Positions 34,111-46,081 of a stretch of DNA of 64,000 bases are shown here, one piece after another. The notes below the pieces were generated by a model, which saw nothing but the letters and a program-made list of their open reading frames with translations, had not been told where the DNA came from and did not search any database. Made by a program: the position numbers and the translations under genes. The first letter of the stretch is position 1; every line of letters begins with the position of its first letter. The stretch is from Ursus arctos (taxonomy: Eukaryota > Chordata > Mammalia > Carnivora > Ursidae), in contig NW_026623008.1 of assembly GCF_023065955.2 (NCBI RefSeq), positions 12,988,501 to 13,052,500 of the forward strand. Reading direction: 5' to 3'.

Positions 34111-34559
34111 AAAACTGGCTCCCTCCAGCCACCCACTTCCCAAAGCCGTCTGACTCTAGGCAGGGAGACCCTTGCAGTCCGGGGTGGCTGAGGGATCGTC
34201 CCACAGCAGGGGAGGGGATCTCCGAAGCCTTCATTAAGACACCCCATTTGCACCTGGGTCACCTCTGAATGGACCAAACATCTGGATGCAGAAGGGGGAA
34301 TTCAGTAGAGTACCCATGTGTTGGTTTACAGAACGTCAATCCTCCGGACCTCTTGCAACGGTTCAGCTGGCTAGCTGGGGCTCTCCGCGTGGGGCCAGGT
34401 ATCTGGTGTTGCATAAATACATCTCTAATGAGATGATTGTGCAGGACGATCGTAACCTACTCACCAGTAGTCACGTTGGCTTGAACAACAAATTATCACA
34501 GGAGTCTGGGGAAACGTTCCAAGTTACTGCACAGATCTGGGCACGTAGGAGGAGGCCAC

Positions 34560-34720
34560 GCATTCATTCGTTCACCCTCTCGCTCATTCATTCATTCATT
34601 CATTCATTCACTGGATGAACATATGTGGAGCTCTTCTCATGGGCCGAGCCCTCTTCTGGGCATTGGGAATAAAGGCATGAACAAAACAGATTTTAAACAA
34701 AAAATCATCCTCCTTCTGGA
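34560..34720 (-). repeat. L2 3' end with (CATT)n
   Basis: The L2 terminal tetranucleotide has expanded as (CATT)n at about 34585-34610, followed by reverse L2 sequence CATGGGCCGAGCCCTCTTCT, GGGCATTGGGAATAAAGGC, ATGAACAAAACAG. Confidence 0.75.
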
Positions 34721-35058
34721 GCAGAAACATTGGCCCTCCAAATAATTCAAGCGAGGAGATGGGAAGATGGGTCACAGGGGAAGCAGGTGTCAGGTGTGGT
34801 CCTTGACATCAGCCTTGTAAAGGTCAGTCTCCTGATACTGTGACAGCTCTTTCCCTTGTTAATACCAGTGACGGAATCTGACTGGTGTGTCCAGAAGAAA
34901 GGACGATGGGGGAAGGGAAAGAGGAGCTAGGTAGGGAGCCAGGGTGGAGACAAGGGGTGGAAAGAGGTAGGTCCGGAGGCTGAGGTGGGGTGGGACAGGC
35001 TGGGTCCTGATGAGGACTCCAGGCATCCTGGGCTGTGGTCTGTCAAGAATCTGATGAC

Positions 35059-35262
35059 CCAGGAGCACCTGGATGACTCAGTCGGTGAAGCGTCTGCCTT
35101 CAGCTTAGGTCATGATCTCAGGGTCCTGGGATGGAGCCCTGCATCAGGCTCCCTGCTCAGTGGGGAGTCTGCTCTTCCCTCCCCCTCTCCCTCTGCCCAC
35201 TCATGTGCTCTCTCTCTTTCTTCTCTCAAATAAATGAATAAAAATATTTAAAGGAGAGAGAG
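35059..35262 (+). mobile_element. SINEC, older copy
   Basis: A full-length but diverged Can-SINE: GAGCACCTGGATGACTCAGT at the head, TCATGATCTCAGGGTCCTGG in the body, a CT-rich segment and AAATAAATGAATAAAAATAT at the tail. A perfect 13-base target-site duplication, AGAATCTGATGAC, flanks it (35046-35058 and 35263-35275). Confidence 0.95.
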
Positions 35263-35537
35263 AGAATCTGATGACTTAGACACCATGGCAAGAAGCAGGA
35301 GCAGGGACCACAGAGAAGAAAGTTCACCTGCCAAGCTTGCCCCTGGCTGGGCCCACCTTGGGCTGAGTCTTCTCCCCGCCAACCCCAGTGTGAAGAATAT
35401 GTCGGGTTTGGGGTCCGTCGGGGGGGAGGGGGCTGAGGGTTTGGCACTCACTTTCAGTCCCTCCATTCTGTTAAGAAGTAACAGAGCGGCATGGTTTTTG
35501 CATTTGCTGTTGCTGTTTCTCTCTGAATTTCTGTAGA

Positions 35538-35700
35538 ACGGTGGTTCCAAAGTGTGGCCCCACCAGCAGCACCGGCACCACCTGTGAACTTGGTGGAAAT
35601 GCACCTTCTCGGCTCTATCTCGTCAGTCAGAAGCTCCCCCACCCTGGGGCCCAGCAAGCCCTCCAGGGGATTCTGATGGCCTAACGCTGGTCCAGAAGGT
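35538..35700 (+). mobile_element. MER5A-like hAT-Charlie DNA element
   Basis: The head CGGTGGTTCCAAAGTGTGGC and body CACCAGCAGCACCGGCACCA, CCTGTGAACTTGGTGGAAAT, CCCTCCAGGGGATTCTGATG follow the non-autonomous MER5A order. The right terminal repeat is degraded. Confidence 0.7.
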
Positions 35701-36029
35701 GCGAGGGAGGGGGCTTGCTTTACTTGAAATGTGTTTGGTGACTTTGGGGACCCACCTGGGTTGAACGGAGGCTTTACCCCTTAGCATCTGAGAAAGTGTC
35801 CACGCCTTTCTGGGTGTTTCCCAAGGAGCACTGAGATGACTGGGAGGGATTCCACGAGAGGACGTAATGCACGCTGAGCTCCTGGCACGCAGGATGCCCT
35901 CAGTAAAACGTAACCCCCTTCTTCCTTCTGGTGCTGTGTTCTTGACAGCGCCGAACCAGTAAGAGAGAGAGAGGCAAAGTGTTCCACGGGGCAGGTGCTG
36001 GCCACCTTTGAAATATCAACCTCGCCAGC

Positions 36030-36130
36030 TGTGAGAGCAAGAGAATCACAGAATCACGACCCAAAAGGGGATGATTTAGTCCCGCCCCCCCTTTTTTTTA
36101 CAGGTGAAGAAACCGAGGCAGGGGACACAG
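36030..36130 (-). repeat. MIR fragment
   Basis: A reverse MIR core is visible as TTTTACAGGTGAAGAAACCG and AGGCAGGGGACACAGC. Confidence 0.5.
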
Positions 36131-36544
36131 CATCTCACAGCCACCCCGTCCTCCCCCCACCAGCTCCCTTCTGACCACTCAGCCCGCCTCCTCCCACCTT
36201 CTGTCCTGTCCCAAGTTATCTTGCACAGAGACTCACAGGAGTCCCAGTCGAGCCCCTAGCTGCTTTCCTCGAATGTCTTTTGAAGCCAGGCATCGTGTCT
36301 GTTTCTTCCTGGGCTGCAGCGGCAGTGGCTAGCCTGCAGCCCGCGAGGGCTCAACACCTATGTGTGCAGTGGGTGGATTCCCATCTGGGGTCAGGAGTCT
36401 GGGCAGGGGGAGAGGGCGGCAGGCTCTGGGGCCCCCCCACTCTCAGTGGGTGCAAGTCACCGGCCCAGTGGCATCCCGGCCCTGGGACCTGACTCCGAGC
36501 CGGTGTCTGCTTCAGGACCAAGTTTTCCAGGGTTGGGGCATCTG

Positions 36545-36760
36545 CCTGACATAATACGTAACAGTAATTAAGAAATAAGCCGCCTTGCCCAGCTTCACAG
36601 CGATCATTTGGCTAAGTAACTACCATGGTCCAGTGCCTCAGAAATCACCATTAGAGTACGCTCCTTATGGCCATAAAATTTCTCGTTTTCTGCCTTTCAT
36701 CAGCCTCCCCCTGCAATCTTCGCCTTGCTTTATTTATACATTCGTCCTCAAACAATGGCA
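36545..36760. promoter_or_regulatory. Candidate conserved noncoding element H (intron 4)
   Basis: The stretch includes GACATAATACGTAACAGTAA, TTAAGAAATAAGCC, CAGCGATCATTTGGCTAAGT, GCCATAAAATTTCTC and CTTTATTTATACATTCG. It is unique sequence richer in A/T than its surroundings. Function is inferred. Confidence 0.3.
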
Positions 36761-37264
36761 ATAAACTCTTTCCCAGAGTGTTGCAAATCAGAAATTTGTC
36801 CACATTTTTCCACCACCTTCCACTGTGGACCTGCTCTCCCTGGGAACAGCCCAGCCAGGCCAGCTGGAGAGGCCGGGTTGCCGCAGATTGATGGGAGCAT
36901 GACAGGGTGGGGTTGCTGGGGAGAGAGGGTGGGGAGGGGCGGCTGAGAATTCACCATGAAAGGCCTCTGGCTGCCCAGCGACCAGCCCAGCCTGAGACAC
37001 AAGGGGCCCAGGACTGGCCTGGAGAGGGGTGGTGGTGGGGAGGGAGAGGGATGGAGAGGGGAGGGGAGAGAGAAGCCTTCTTCCCTACCCCCTTCCCCTA
37101 GGAGAAGAAGAAGGGCCTGGAGACAACTGAGAAGCAGAATACAAGGGTCACAAAGCCTGTCCTTCCCTGTCCGCACAAGAATCCAGTAATCTCAGACTGT
37201 CCTGTAGCCCGCAGTACACCAAGAGCCCCAGTTCCTTCTAGAGCTCCTCCCTACGCCCATCGAT

Positions 37265-37375
37265 TGATCATTATTTATCCAGTAATAGGCATTTATTGAA
37301 AGCCCTATTGTGTGCAGGAGCAGTATTGAACTCTGGGAGTGTGAAGTACTGAATAAATCAGATATAGCCCAGGGC
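37265..37375 (-). repeat. L2 3' end
   Basis: Reverse L2: TAGGCATTTATTGAAAGCCC, TATTGTGTGCAGGAGCAGTA, GAAGTACTGAATAAATCAG. Confidence 0.65.
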
Positions 37376-37424
37376 CCCCCTTCTTGGGATTGTTCCTAAA
37401 GATCCAGCAAGGACCTCTGGTTTT

Positions 37425-37530
37425 TAGGGATAGGGTAAATGGCGCTCAGAGAGGGGTTTGGGCTTGCCAAAGGTCACACAGCAAGTTGGAGGCGAAGTCA
37501 GGAACAAAACCCAGGGCTCTGATCTGGAGC
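37425..37530 (-). repeat. MIR fragment
   Basis: Reverse MIR: GGCGCTCAGAGAGGGGTTTG, CCAAAGGTCACACAGCAAG. Confidence 0.7.
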
Positions 37531-38839
37531 TCCCAGTCTTTCCAACCACCCCGCAGACTCCCTGAAGACCCGCCTCTGGGCAAAGTGACCTTGCCTCATC
37601 TGGCTGGGGTGCTGGGTGCCTGTAGCCAGGGTGGAGGGCGCTTCTGCAGTGAATATTTGCATTTTATTCTGGAATTCCTGGAGGCAGCAGTAGGTGGAGA
37701 AGCAGCTCCGGTTGATGGCTTTGGTGTTGGTCTACAGAGAGGAAGTTTATTCTATTAAGCGGCCTTCCCAGGTCAAGCTTTTAGTTTCTAAGGAGGAAGG
37801 CTGGCCTCCATTAATGCCCCTCGTCCCCTGGGGGGCGGGGGGCTGGCTTGCTTTTCCAGTGATCCCGCTTGACTGTCACATTTGTATTCTAGGCTTGGCC
37901 TGCACCCCTGCCCACCTTTAAGGGAGTGGTTCTCTCTCTAAAGGCAGGATTCTGAGATATCCGTTGGGTTCCATTGTGGTGGATGTTCATGGCTCTAGCT
38001 CTGCTCAGTGTGAGGCTATGGGGCACCCAGGAGGTGCCTAATAAGTACCTACTGGGCAAATGCTCCTCTGTACTCCTGGACATGCAACGTGACATTGGGT
38101 GTTGGAGTTTTCTGGGAGGCCTAGTTAAAGAAAGGTGGAGGTGGGGCAGTCAGAAGTTGATGGATAGAAATCATGCAGCACAGGGTCCTGGGAGAGAATC
38201 TGAGGCTCTGGAGAGGCTTGAGTCACTTCTTACTGTGTCTGCGATGACAAGGTACGTGGTTTCTTTGTGAAACCGATGGCTGCCCTTCCTACCCATGACT
38301 GTCATTAAGAACATTCTAGAATGAGAGGAACCACTGCACTGTTAGCCAGCGCGGGCTAACACTCAGTTATAATAGAGAAATCAGAGTTTCCACTCTCAAG
38401 GTCCTCCCAGTCTTATTGGAAAGGCACGACCTCTCTCTATGACAGTGTCCTTGGTTTGAGGGCGGCGAGACCCCGTTCTCACTCAGGAAGTTCAGGTAAA
38501 GCTCTTAGAAGCCGGATGGTCAGGTGTATTTGGTAAACAGAACAGATGACTTAAGAGTTCATCGTCAGTCTCCAGCAGGAGTCGATGTCAAGTGCAGGGA
38601 GCGTGGTGTGGGCGGCAGATGCTATGGGCATTCCGGGAGAGCTTCGTGGTCTAGGTGGACTCCGGGTGCGGCTTTGCAGGAGGGGGAACCAGGAGGTAGT
38701 TTAGAGGGTTAGCCCAGGCTGCAGCGAGGTTCGAAGGCCTGGGAGCCTACGGGGCAAGGCGCTCCTGGGCCCTTGCAAGGACCTTGGATGCCTGGCTCCA
38801 ATGGACCTCTGGGGGCCAGCTGCCCAGCTTTAACGGTCA

Positions 38840-38945
38840 CTCTGCCGTGGAGTTAGTTTACCCCTTTGAGCCTCTGTTCGTGACCCGTAAAACGGGGCTG
38901 ATCATACCCGTCCCTCTTAGGGCTACCGCGGGGCTCTGTGATTCG
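38840..38945 (+). repeat. MIR fragment
   Basis: Forward MIR: CCCCTTTGAGCCTCTGTTCG, ACCCGTAAAACGGGGCTGAT. Confidence 0.65.
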
Positions 38946-39809
38946 CTGTGGGAACAGCGCACAGTGCGGCCAGAATGCATCAGCCACTGCTGGCTTTATT
39001 CTCCTGAGGCCGTCCTGCCCAGTCCTGCCTGCTCTAGGAGGCTTTGTGCGACCCCAGAGCCCCATCTTCAGGGTCTGAGGGTCCAGCGAGCCCCGGGTGG
39101 AAGCCCTTCCTCAGGGCCGAGTCTGGAGGCCGAGGGTTTGATGGATGAAGGGAGGCAGGGGACAGGGGGTGCTGGGCCCTTTTTCCATCTCTGCCTCCTC
39201 CGATGACTTCCCCACTGGCTGAACCCCTCTGCCTCCCAGAGTTCCAGCAGTGAGGAGGGGCGAGGGGGTGGCCGGCAGAGCCGGTTGGGCGGGCAGGCTT
39301 GACTTCTCAGGCATATGGCCCTTTCACAGTGGCTTTGTGGGGTGCCGACGGGTGGCCGGCCTGCCTTTTCCTTGCCGCCGTGCGGGGCAGCTTCATCTGG
39401 CCGCTGGGGCCCCAGCTGCTGTTTCCCCTTCGCTGACCTTGAGGCCTTGAGCCAGGCCTCCATGGGCCCTGCTTCCGGCGGGCCTGGCTCCCGCTTTGGC
39501 CCTTCGTGCCTGCGAACTCTTGTGCCCCAGTGGTGCCTTCTCCTCGGTGGGTACTTTCTGTGTCTGGGATGGCCTCCCCTGGGGGAGGAGGGCAGGGGCA
39601 GGCTGTGGGCATGCCCGGGGTTTATGCCAAGCTCTTGCCATAGGAGAACGAGGGAGGGATAACAAAGGGGTCACCATTCATTCAATCATTCATTCACACG
39701 TGCATTCATTCCTTTGTGTTTTGTGCCCCGCACACGTGCTTGCCTCTGGGGGGTGCAGAGGGAGAGTAAGTTCTCCGTATGCCGACACCAATAATAACAG
39801 CAGTACTGA

Positions 39810-39918
39810 GGGGCGCGTGGCCGGCTCGGTCGGTAGAGCATGCGACTCCTGGTCTCAAGGTTGTGAGTTCGAGCCCCACGTTGGGGACAGAGATTACGTA
39901 AAAATAAAATCTTTAAAA
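39810..39918 (+). mobile_element. SINEC, short tRNA-like type
   Basis: A tRNA-Lys-like Can-SINE without the long CT segment: TCGGTAGAGCATGCGACTCC (A-box side), GTTGTGAGTTCGAGCCCCAC (B-box), then AGAGATTACGTAAAAATAAA and ATCTTT. A short duplicated CAGCAGTA occurs on both sides. It resembles a tRNA but lacks a foldable acceptor stem, so I do not call a tRNA gene. Confidence 0.9.
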
Positions 39919-39924
39919 CACCCA

Positions 39925-40135
39925 GCAGTAATAATAATAAATAATAATAATAGCTCGTGTATATTGAGCACTTACTGTATACCCAGCACCGTTCTAAACC
40001 TTTGTCTTGTAGTAATTCATTTAATCTTCGTGCATGATGACTCTATTATTACTTTCCTCATTTTACAGATGAAGAGTCTGTGACCCAGAGGAGGGGAGTA
40101 GCTCCCGAGTTAGTGTGGGGAGCAGGCTGTGATCC
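39925..40135 (-). repeat. MIR-type element after (AAT)n
   Basis: A short (AAT)n run precedes GTATATTGAGCACTTACTGT, then AATTCATTTAATCTTCGTGC and CTCATTTTACAGATGAAGAG, matching a reversed MIR. Confidence 0.75.
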
Positions 40136-40234
40136 CTGTGTCAGAGGCACCGCTTGGTGTTTCCTGAGGTTCCCACCCGTGCAGCCCCCCGGCGCCCCAG
40201 GGAGTAGGCACTCGGAGTTCTTATTCCCAGGGAT

Positions 40235-40335
40235 GGGTGGGGAAATGGGGATCCCAGGAGGGCAAGTAACATGCTCAGGGTTACACAGCAGCTCAGGGCA
40301 TGAGCCTGGAAGGCCAGCTCCCTGCTGCCAGGCTC
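40235..40335 (-). repeat. MIR fragment
   Basis: Reverse MIR core: GGCAAGTAACATGCTCAGGG, TTACACAGCAGCTCAGGGC. Confidence 0.6.
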
Positions 40336-40404
40336 TCTGAATGAGAGGAAACTCTGAGTCTAAAGGCACAGCTGCTCAGCGGGGGTGGGGGGGCCTGGAT
40401 CCCT

Positions 40405-40525
40405 GCGCTGTCCCATTTTAGAAATGAAGAAAATGAGCCTCAAATGTGAAACAACACTGCCCAGCATCTATAGCTTGTCGGGGGCAGATCCAGGATTGAA
40501 GCCCAGGTCCATCTGACCCTACGGC
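40405..40525 (-). repeat. MIR fragment
   Basis: Reverse MIR: TCCCATTTTAGAAATGAAGA, AAATGAGCCTCAAATGTG, CAGGATTGAAGCCCAGGTCC. Confidence 0.6.
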
Positions 40526-41764
40526 TCCTCTCCCCGCCGCCCGCCAGCGTCTACCCCTGGCTGCCTGGGCCACACTGCCTGGGACCCGTTGGCAGGCTTC
40601 TTTTAGGTGCTGACGTAGTGAGCTCTGCTGTCCGCCCAGCACCAAGCATGGCTCTTCCTGTCCTTGCATGAGGTCGGTGAGTAAATGGCTGAAATAGCCC
40701 AAAGAAGTAGAGGAAAACTAGTGATTTTTTGCAAGATTGTCTTAAAGTCACAGGAAGAGTGTGAAAGGGGATGGTGAGCTGAGCTCCTCCTATAGTGGGC
40801 TTGCTCCTGTCCCCAACTCACCTGCGTAACATGTCCTGCGCTCTCCCCTCCCCTAATCCACAGCTGCTGTCCCCCCTTCCAGAACTCTACATTTGCTGCC
40901 TATGATGCCAACAGGTTAGAGACCGAGTTGGAAGGACCTGCTTGATATCTTTAGTTTCAACCTCTTGCTTTAGCAGGGAAACCTTAGTTTTGAATTCTCT
41001 GCACCCAGACAATTCCAGCCCTTTACAAACCTTCTCTTCTCTCCCACATGTGATTTGTGCTTGGTTCACAATTCCGTGCAGAGCCAGCTCTGGTTCCATT
41101 GTGAGACAATGTGGCTTTGAATTCTGGCAGTGCAACTACACAGTACCATTTCAAACAGTACTACTTCCTTCTTCCTAGAGATGCCCCTTCCTAGCAGGAA
41201 TGTATAAAGAGTGCCCTCTGGTGTCTGAGAACAGTACTAGGCTGTTAGCCCAGAAGCCCTGATCCGAGAACACCCCACAGGGGCTCCACATTTTGTAATG
41301 CAAATTATATACTTGCAGTTTCAAATTTTAAAAAGGCAGCCTGGCAGGGATGGTTAGGGACTTCCTGGAGAAAGAAAAGTTTTGTCTGGTTTAGGTCGTA
41401 ATAAAGTGAGAGTTCCACCTCGCCCCTCCTCAAAGCTGGGCCCATTGACCCAGTTGCTGGGAAATAGCGTAGGGTGCAGAGTTGGACAGAAATCCCCACA
41501 TTGCCAATGCCTCCCCACCCCCAGGGAGGCGTCCCAGATGGCAGGACTGAAGTGAACCAAGAGTAGACAGCTTTGCTGAGGCCCAGTGGTGAGAGCACGG
41601 AGATGGGCCCCTCCGAGCCAGATGGAGGGGAGCAACCTCCGAAGGCTTCCTGGAGGAGTGATCCCAAGCTGATCGGAAAGGTTGAGGATCAATGGAGCTC
41701 ACACTTCTGAGCATTGTCGTCCCTGGTGCTGTTTCATGTGTCTTGATATACTCTTACTCCTATT

Positions 41765-42180
41765 TACTCATTCTGTCGTTCATTCAACAAATACTTGGTC
41801 CTCCACTTTGTGCCAAACATTGGAGATTTATCAGTGAGCAAAGAAGATGGAACCCCCCCCCCCCCATGGAGCTCTAGTGACAGCCAGGACGATGAGGGGG
41901 CAATAAAATAGAATAGTTAGCCCATCTGATTGTGGTATGTGGTGTGGGAAAAGGCAAAGCAAGGTGGGCGGAGGGGGGTCCCTAGTATTCTCCATGTTTG
42001 ACGTCCAGGCCGACTGCATCAGCAGGCTCTTCTCTGAGATGCCCGCTCTATTTGGCCAGCAGCCAACTGCAGGCCGAGGGGGGCACAGGGAGGGCGCTCT
42101 AGGCAGAGGCAGAGGGCACAGCCTATGCAAAGGCCTGTGGTTGCCGTAGCAGGAGATGGTTGCTGGAGTCCGGGGAGCGA
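41765..42180 (-). repeat. L2 3' region (long)
   Basis: Reverse L2: GTTCATTCAACAAATACTTG, CACTTTGTGCCAAACATTGG, a C run, CATGGAGCTCTAGTGACAGC, then further in GCACAGCCTATGCAAAGGCC and TGTGGTTGCCG. Confidence 0.75.
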
Positions 42181-42599
42181 GGGGAGGGCGTCCTGAGGCT
42201 GGGCTGGGGGTGCAGCCGTAGTGGGGGGGGGTTCGGACCCGATGGGAGTTCTGAATCCCCTGGCTTTGGTGTTGAGCTGGCTGCATGGGAGGCGCGAAGA
42301 GAGAGGAAGAGGGTGTTAGGGCTGAGTGTCAGGCCTTCGATCTGGACACCGGGGTGGCCGTGCTGAGATGGGCGCCCAAGAAGAGTGTGGGCAGAGGCGA
42401 TGGACAGGAGGGGCTCGCTTCTGGGGAGCTCTCATGTGGGGTCTGAACCCTGCCACTCTGTCCACCCAAGCCCAGCCCGGCATCCCGTTCCCAGCCCTTG
42501 TGTGGGGCCGGGCTCCCAAAGGTACTGGTTACAGCTGAACGGTTCTGCGGAGGGGCCGGGAGGGGCTCCCGCCCTGGCCCCAGCCGGCCGGGCCCCCAG

Positions 42600-42800
42600 C
42601 TGAGCTGTAAATGACTTTTCCATTTTCCGAGACCTGCGCCCGGGCCTGTTTGGTATTCAGGGACGCCGGGCCCACACTCGCCAGCTCTCGGCTCTGCCCG
42701 AATTACTTGATTAAAACGCATATCAACTATTATGTGATTCGTTTCTCTGCCGCAGCTCGAGCTGAGCCAGGCCTATGTTAAACTGTAATAAAGACTGGGT
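42600..42800. promoter_or_regulatory. Candidate conserved noncoding element I (intron 4)
   Basis: A non-repeat island: GCTGTAAATGACTTTTCC, CTGTTTGGTATTCAGG, CGAATTACTTGATTAAAACG, CATATCAACTATTATGTGAT, GTTAAACTGTAATAAAGAC. The central 42700-42745 segment has paired homeodomain-like cores. Enhancer role inferred. Confidence 0.4.
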
Positions 42801-43149
42801 GAGGAGGCAGCAGGGAGGGGGAGCGCAGGAGCAGGGGTGGGAGGGCGTCGCTGGGTGGGGGTGGGAGGGTGCACTGAGAGAAGGACCCCAGACTTCAAGG
42901 CCACTGCTTGCTTCCTCAGATCTAGGGGCCAGAGATCTGCGGCTGGTCAGCTGCCTCCTGCCTTCCGAGAAGTTGGTAGGGCCGTCTCATTTCAAGTGTC
43001 TTCCTCTGGCCAGAGCGAGAGCAGGGAAAGTTTGGGGGCAGGGACGGAGAACAAGCCACCTGCCCCCTCCCCCAAGCTCAGAAATGGAATTCTCTACCAC
43101 CTGGGAATACTCTGTGGCAAAGATGACTCTCGATGGGCTGTGAGACCTG

Positions 43150-43285
43150 AGTCCTGGGTTTTCTTCCAGCCTCGCTGCCCTAGGACTCCACTGATCATCT
43201 GTAAAATGGGGCTAATACTGTCTGGTCGGCCCTCCAGGGTTATTGGGAGAAACGTGGTAGAATCAGAACAGAGCTTGTAAACTCT
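43150..43285 (+). repeat. MIR
   Basis: Forward MIR: GATCATCTGTAAAATGGGGC, TAATACTGTC, then CCAGGGTTATTGGGAGAAAC. Confidence 0.7.
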
Positions 43286-43369
43286 AGGGTGCAGTGCACA
43301 TGCATTGGGTGATGACTGTTGCAGTGTGTCAGTGTTCAGAAGGCACTTGGCAATTGTTCTGCCAAGCCC

Positions 43370-43600
43370 GATTCATCTAAGAAGCCTTTATTGAGCACTG
43401 GCTGTGTGCCGGGCACGGTCTCTGCTCCATTCAGGGATCGCACAGTCTGATGGGACCGAGAGACCCAGAAACAGATGGGTTCGGGGTCCCCTGATGAGCT
43501 TTGAGAGCCCATGAAGGCAGGTAGCTTTGCTGGGTGAGCCCAGTGGAATGGGGTGAGGCGTTCCAAGCAGAGGAAGCTCACGGTTAAAGGCAGGGAGGTG
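43370..43600 (-). repeat. L2 3' region
   Basis: Reverse L2: AGCCTTTATTGAGCACTGGC, TGTGTGCCGGGCACGGTCTC, CGCACAGTCTGATGGGACCG, followed by degraded body to GTTCCAAGCAGAGGAAGC. Confidence 0.7.
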
Positions 43601-44002
43601 TGAGACAGTCTGGCTCAGTCATTTAAGGATGCCAAGAGCTGGCCAGGGAAGCTGGTGGGGTGACGGGCTGAGTCTGCACACATGGTGGGGCCTCACTGGC
43701 ATGGCCGAGGCTTCCAGAGTCAGCGGCTGTGAGGGCCGGCAGGCTTGGAAGGAGGGGCAGAGGCTGTGGTAGAAGGGCCCTGGTGATTTTCTATCCACTT
43801 CCATCCACCTAGCCTGGGTGGGACTCAGCCCTGAGCAGACCTCATTCCTGCCCATTCGTAAGCTTTGACAAGCCAAACACCTCCCGGCTCCCTTCCTGCC
43901 CCTCGTGCATTCCATTCGCAGGTGCTCTGAGGCTCTCTGAAGTCCTGTAGTTGCCTTGGGTTCTATGCCTCTCCTGGCCACAATTCATATGGAAGCCGTG
44001 CT

Positions 44003-44110
44003 TCCTCCATCGGATTGGGAAATTCCCAGAATAGGGGTGATACCTCCTCCATCGGATTGGGAGCTTCCTAAGACAGAGGCTGTTTTTCCCCCATAAGGTT
44101 GGGAGTGGGG
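44003..44110 (+). repeat. Minisatellite, about 2.5 copies of a 42-base unit
   Basis: The word TCCTCCATCGGATTGGGA occurs at 44003-44020 and again 42 bases later at 44045-44062; a third, diverged copy with CCCCATAAGGTTGGGA follows at about 44088. Confidence 0.85.
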
Positions 44111-45799
44111 CTGTTTTATCCTTGCTCTGTATTGGACTCCCCACATCCCTGAGCAGAGACGGGATCCAGGAACCCAGAGAGCAGGTCCCTCGCTGTATTC
44201 CTCTGTCTTGGGGGCTCTCCCTACGCCTGCACCAGCTCTGTCCCGCCCCTCTTTGAGAGCTTTCCGTCTCACAGCTGCATAGGGGCAGAGGGCAGGAGCT
44301 GCTACTGGCCAGGAGGCTGCTCCCCCACGGCCCACCCCGAATCCTCTGTTCAGTGAACGTGCTCCATGTCCACTCTGCCCATGTGACCCCCTCCCCGTGC
44401 CCCTCTGGGTTATGCAGTGAATTTAGGATCGAATCCTTGGGACTAGCTGTGTTTGGCTCTGAGCCCCAGATGTGCTGGGGAAGGTGCCCCCGGATGCCAG
44501 TTGTGCCAGCGTGGCCTCCTCTCAATGTTGGGAAGCTGGGCAGCTGGGAAAGGGGAGACGAAGGGGTTGGATCTGACCCCAGGTCTCTGCCTTTAGGGAC
44601 GTGTGTAGGCAATGATGAAGGGAGGGCTCCCTTGCCATTGGTCCCTTGTCATGCGGCGTCACAATCAGGGACAGCCTGGCAGTGGCCAAGAAAAAGCAGG
44701 GGTGATGCCCAATGGCCAAGATAGCAGGATGGAGGGAAGGGGACCTGGGACAGAGGGGCATTACTCAAGACCAGATGACGTCCGAGCTGTGGATACAGCA
44801 CCATGACAACGTTGCCAGTCGTGCCCTTTGCCACGCCAGGCCTTGGCACATGCTCTGCCCACGACCTGGAAAGCCTGTCCTGTCACCTAACATCTAAGAG
44901 GCTGTATTAGGTTTTTGAGGGAGGGAGGAGGAGGTTGTCCCTTGTGGGAGAGGCCTAGACCCGTTTGTATAACAGACATTTAAAGCAGTTGGACAAGAAC
45001 AGGGGTGGGGACGGGGTGCAGGTGTGGAGACTTCCTGAGAGACTTTGTGGCTCAGTGTCTCCCATCTGCACTATGATCACATGACTGACTCAGACTGAGC
45101 GCCGCGAGCCCAGTGTACCCAGCCCGAGGTGGGGGCGGCACCTAGCAGGTGCTCTCTTGATGCTCTGGTGAGCGAATGAATGACAGAACACAGAAGTGCT
45201 TCCAGGAATTCCAAAGAGGGAGTTGGGAGCAGAAGGGGAGAGAGATTGAAGGCAAACAGGAAAGAGAGAGAAAGCCAGAATGGGAGGAAGATAATCTCTG
45301 ACAGCCTGCTTCCTCTTTTCCTCTCTCTTCCTTGGTCTCTTCTTCTCCTGGCCCTACTGTGTGCTCCCCACAGTCCCCCAGGGGGCACAGAGGGTGCAGC
45401 TCCTGAGCCCTGGCTAGGCCACTCCTTGCTAGCATTCTCTCTGCTGGATCAAGGATGGGTAAGAGGCACAGGATCAGTGGGGTTGAGAAGCCAATTCAGT
45501 CCCCAGGGTGTCTTCAGCTCTGATGCCAAGGAGCTTGATCAAGCCCTTCCTGCAACCTCCCTGGCCTGGACCTGGCCTGATAGGGTTGAGAAGTAAGCTG
45601 ACTCCAGATTCCTGGGCTCTCTCTGCACAGGAAGCAATGGCCTTCATCCACCCCCCCGACTCCAGGGTGGAAATTAGTGGGGACTAGCAGGTACGGGCCA
45701 TGGCCACAACCAAGGTCGTCAGATAAGGTCCCCTCTTCCAGCCTGGAAGGTTACTCTCAGATTCTGAAACATCCCAGGAAGGGCCTAGGTATAGAAGTC

Positions 45800-45905
45800 A
45801 CAAGTCCAAACCCTTCATGTTACATACAGGGAAACTGAGGCCCAAAGAGGGAAGGTAGCCCTCCTAGGGTCACAGTTCTAGGCATTGAGGGGTGGAATCA
45901 GGTCT
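45800..45905 (-). repeat. MIR fragment
   Basis: Reverse MIR: ATACAGGGAAACTGAGGCCC, AAAGAGGGAAGGTAGCCC. Confidence 0.65.
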
Positions 45906-46037
45906 GGAGTCAAAGCTTCCTGACTGCCAGCCCTAAGCACACTCATGTGCTCTCTGTCTCCCTCGCTCCCTCTTTTCTGGCCTTCCTCCCTTCCTTAGTT
46001 TTTGCAGTATTTTCCCCAAATGCGGTAGCATTGCTGT

Positions 46038-46040
<3 letters not shown>

Positions 46041-46081
<41 letters not shown>

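Noticed and set aside
39810..39918. Possible tRNA gene (A-box and B-box present)
   Set aside because: The sequence continues into AAAATAAAATCTTT typical of a SINEC tail and lacks a pairing acceptor stem, so it is a tRNA-derived SINE.
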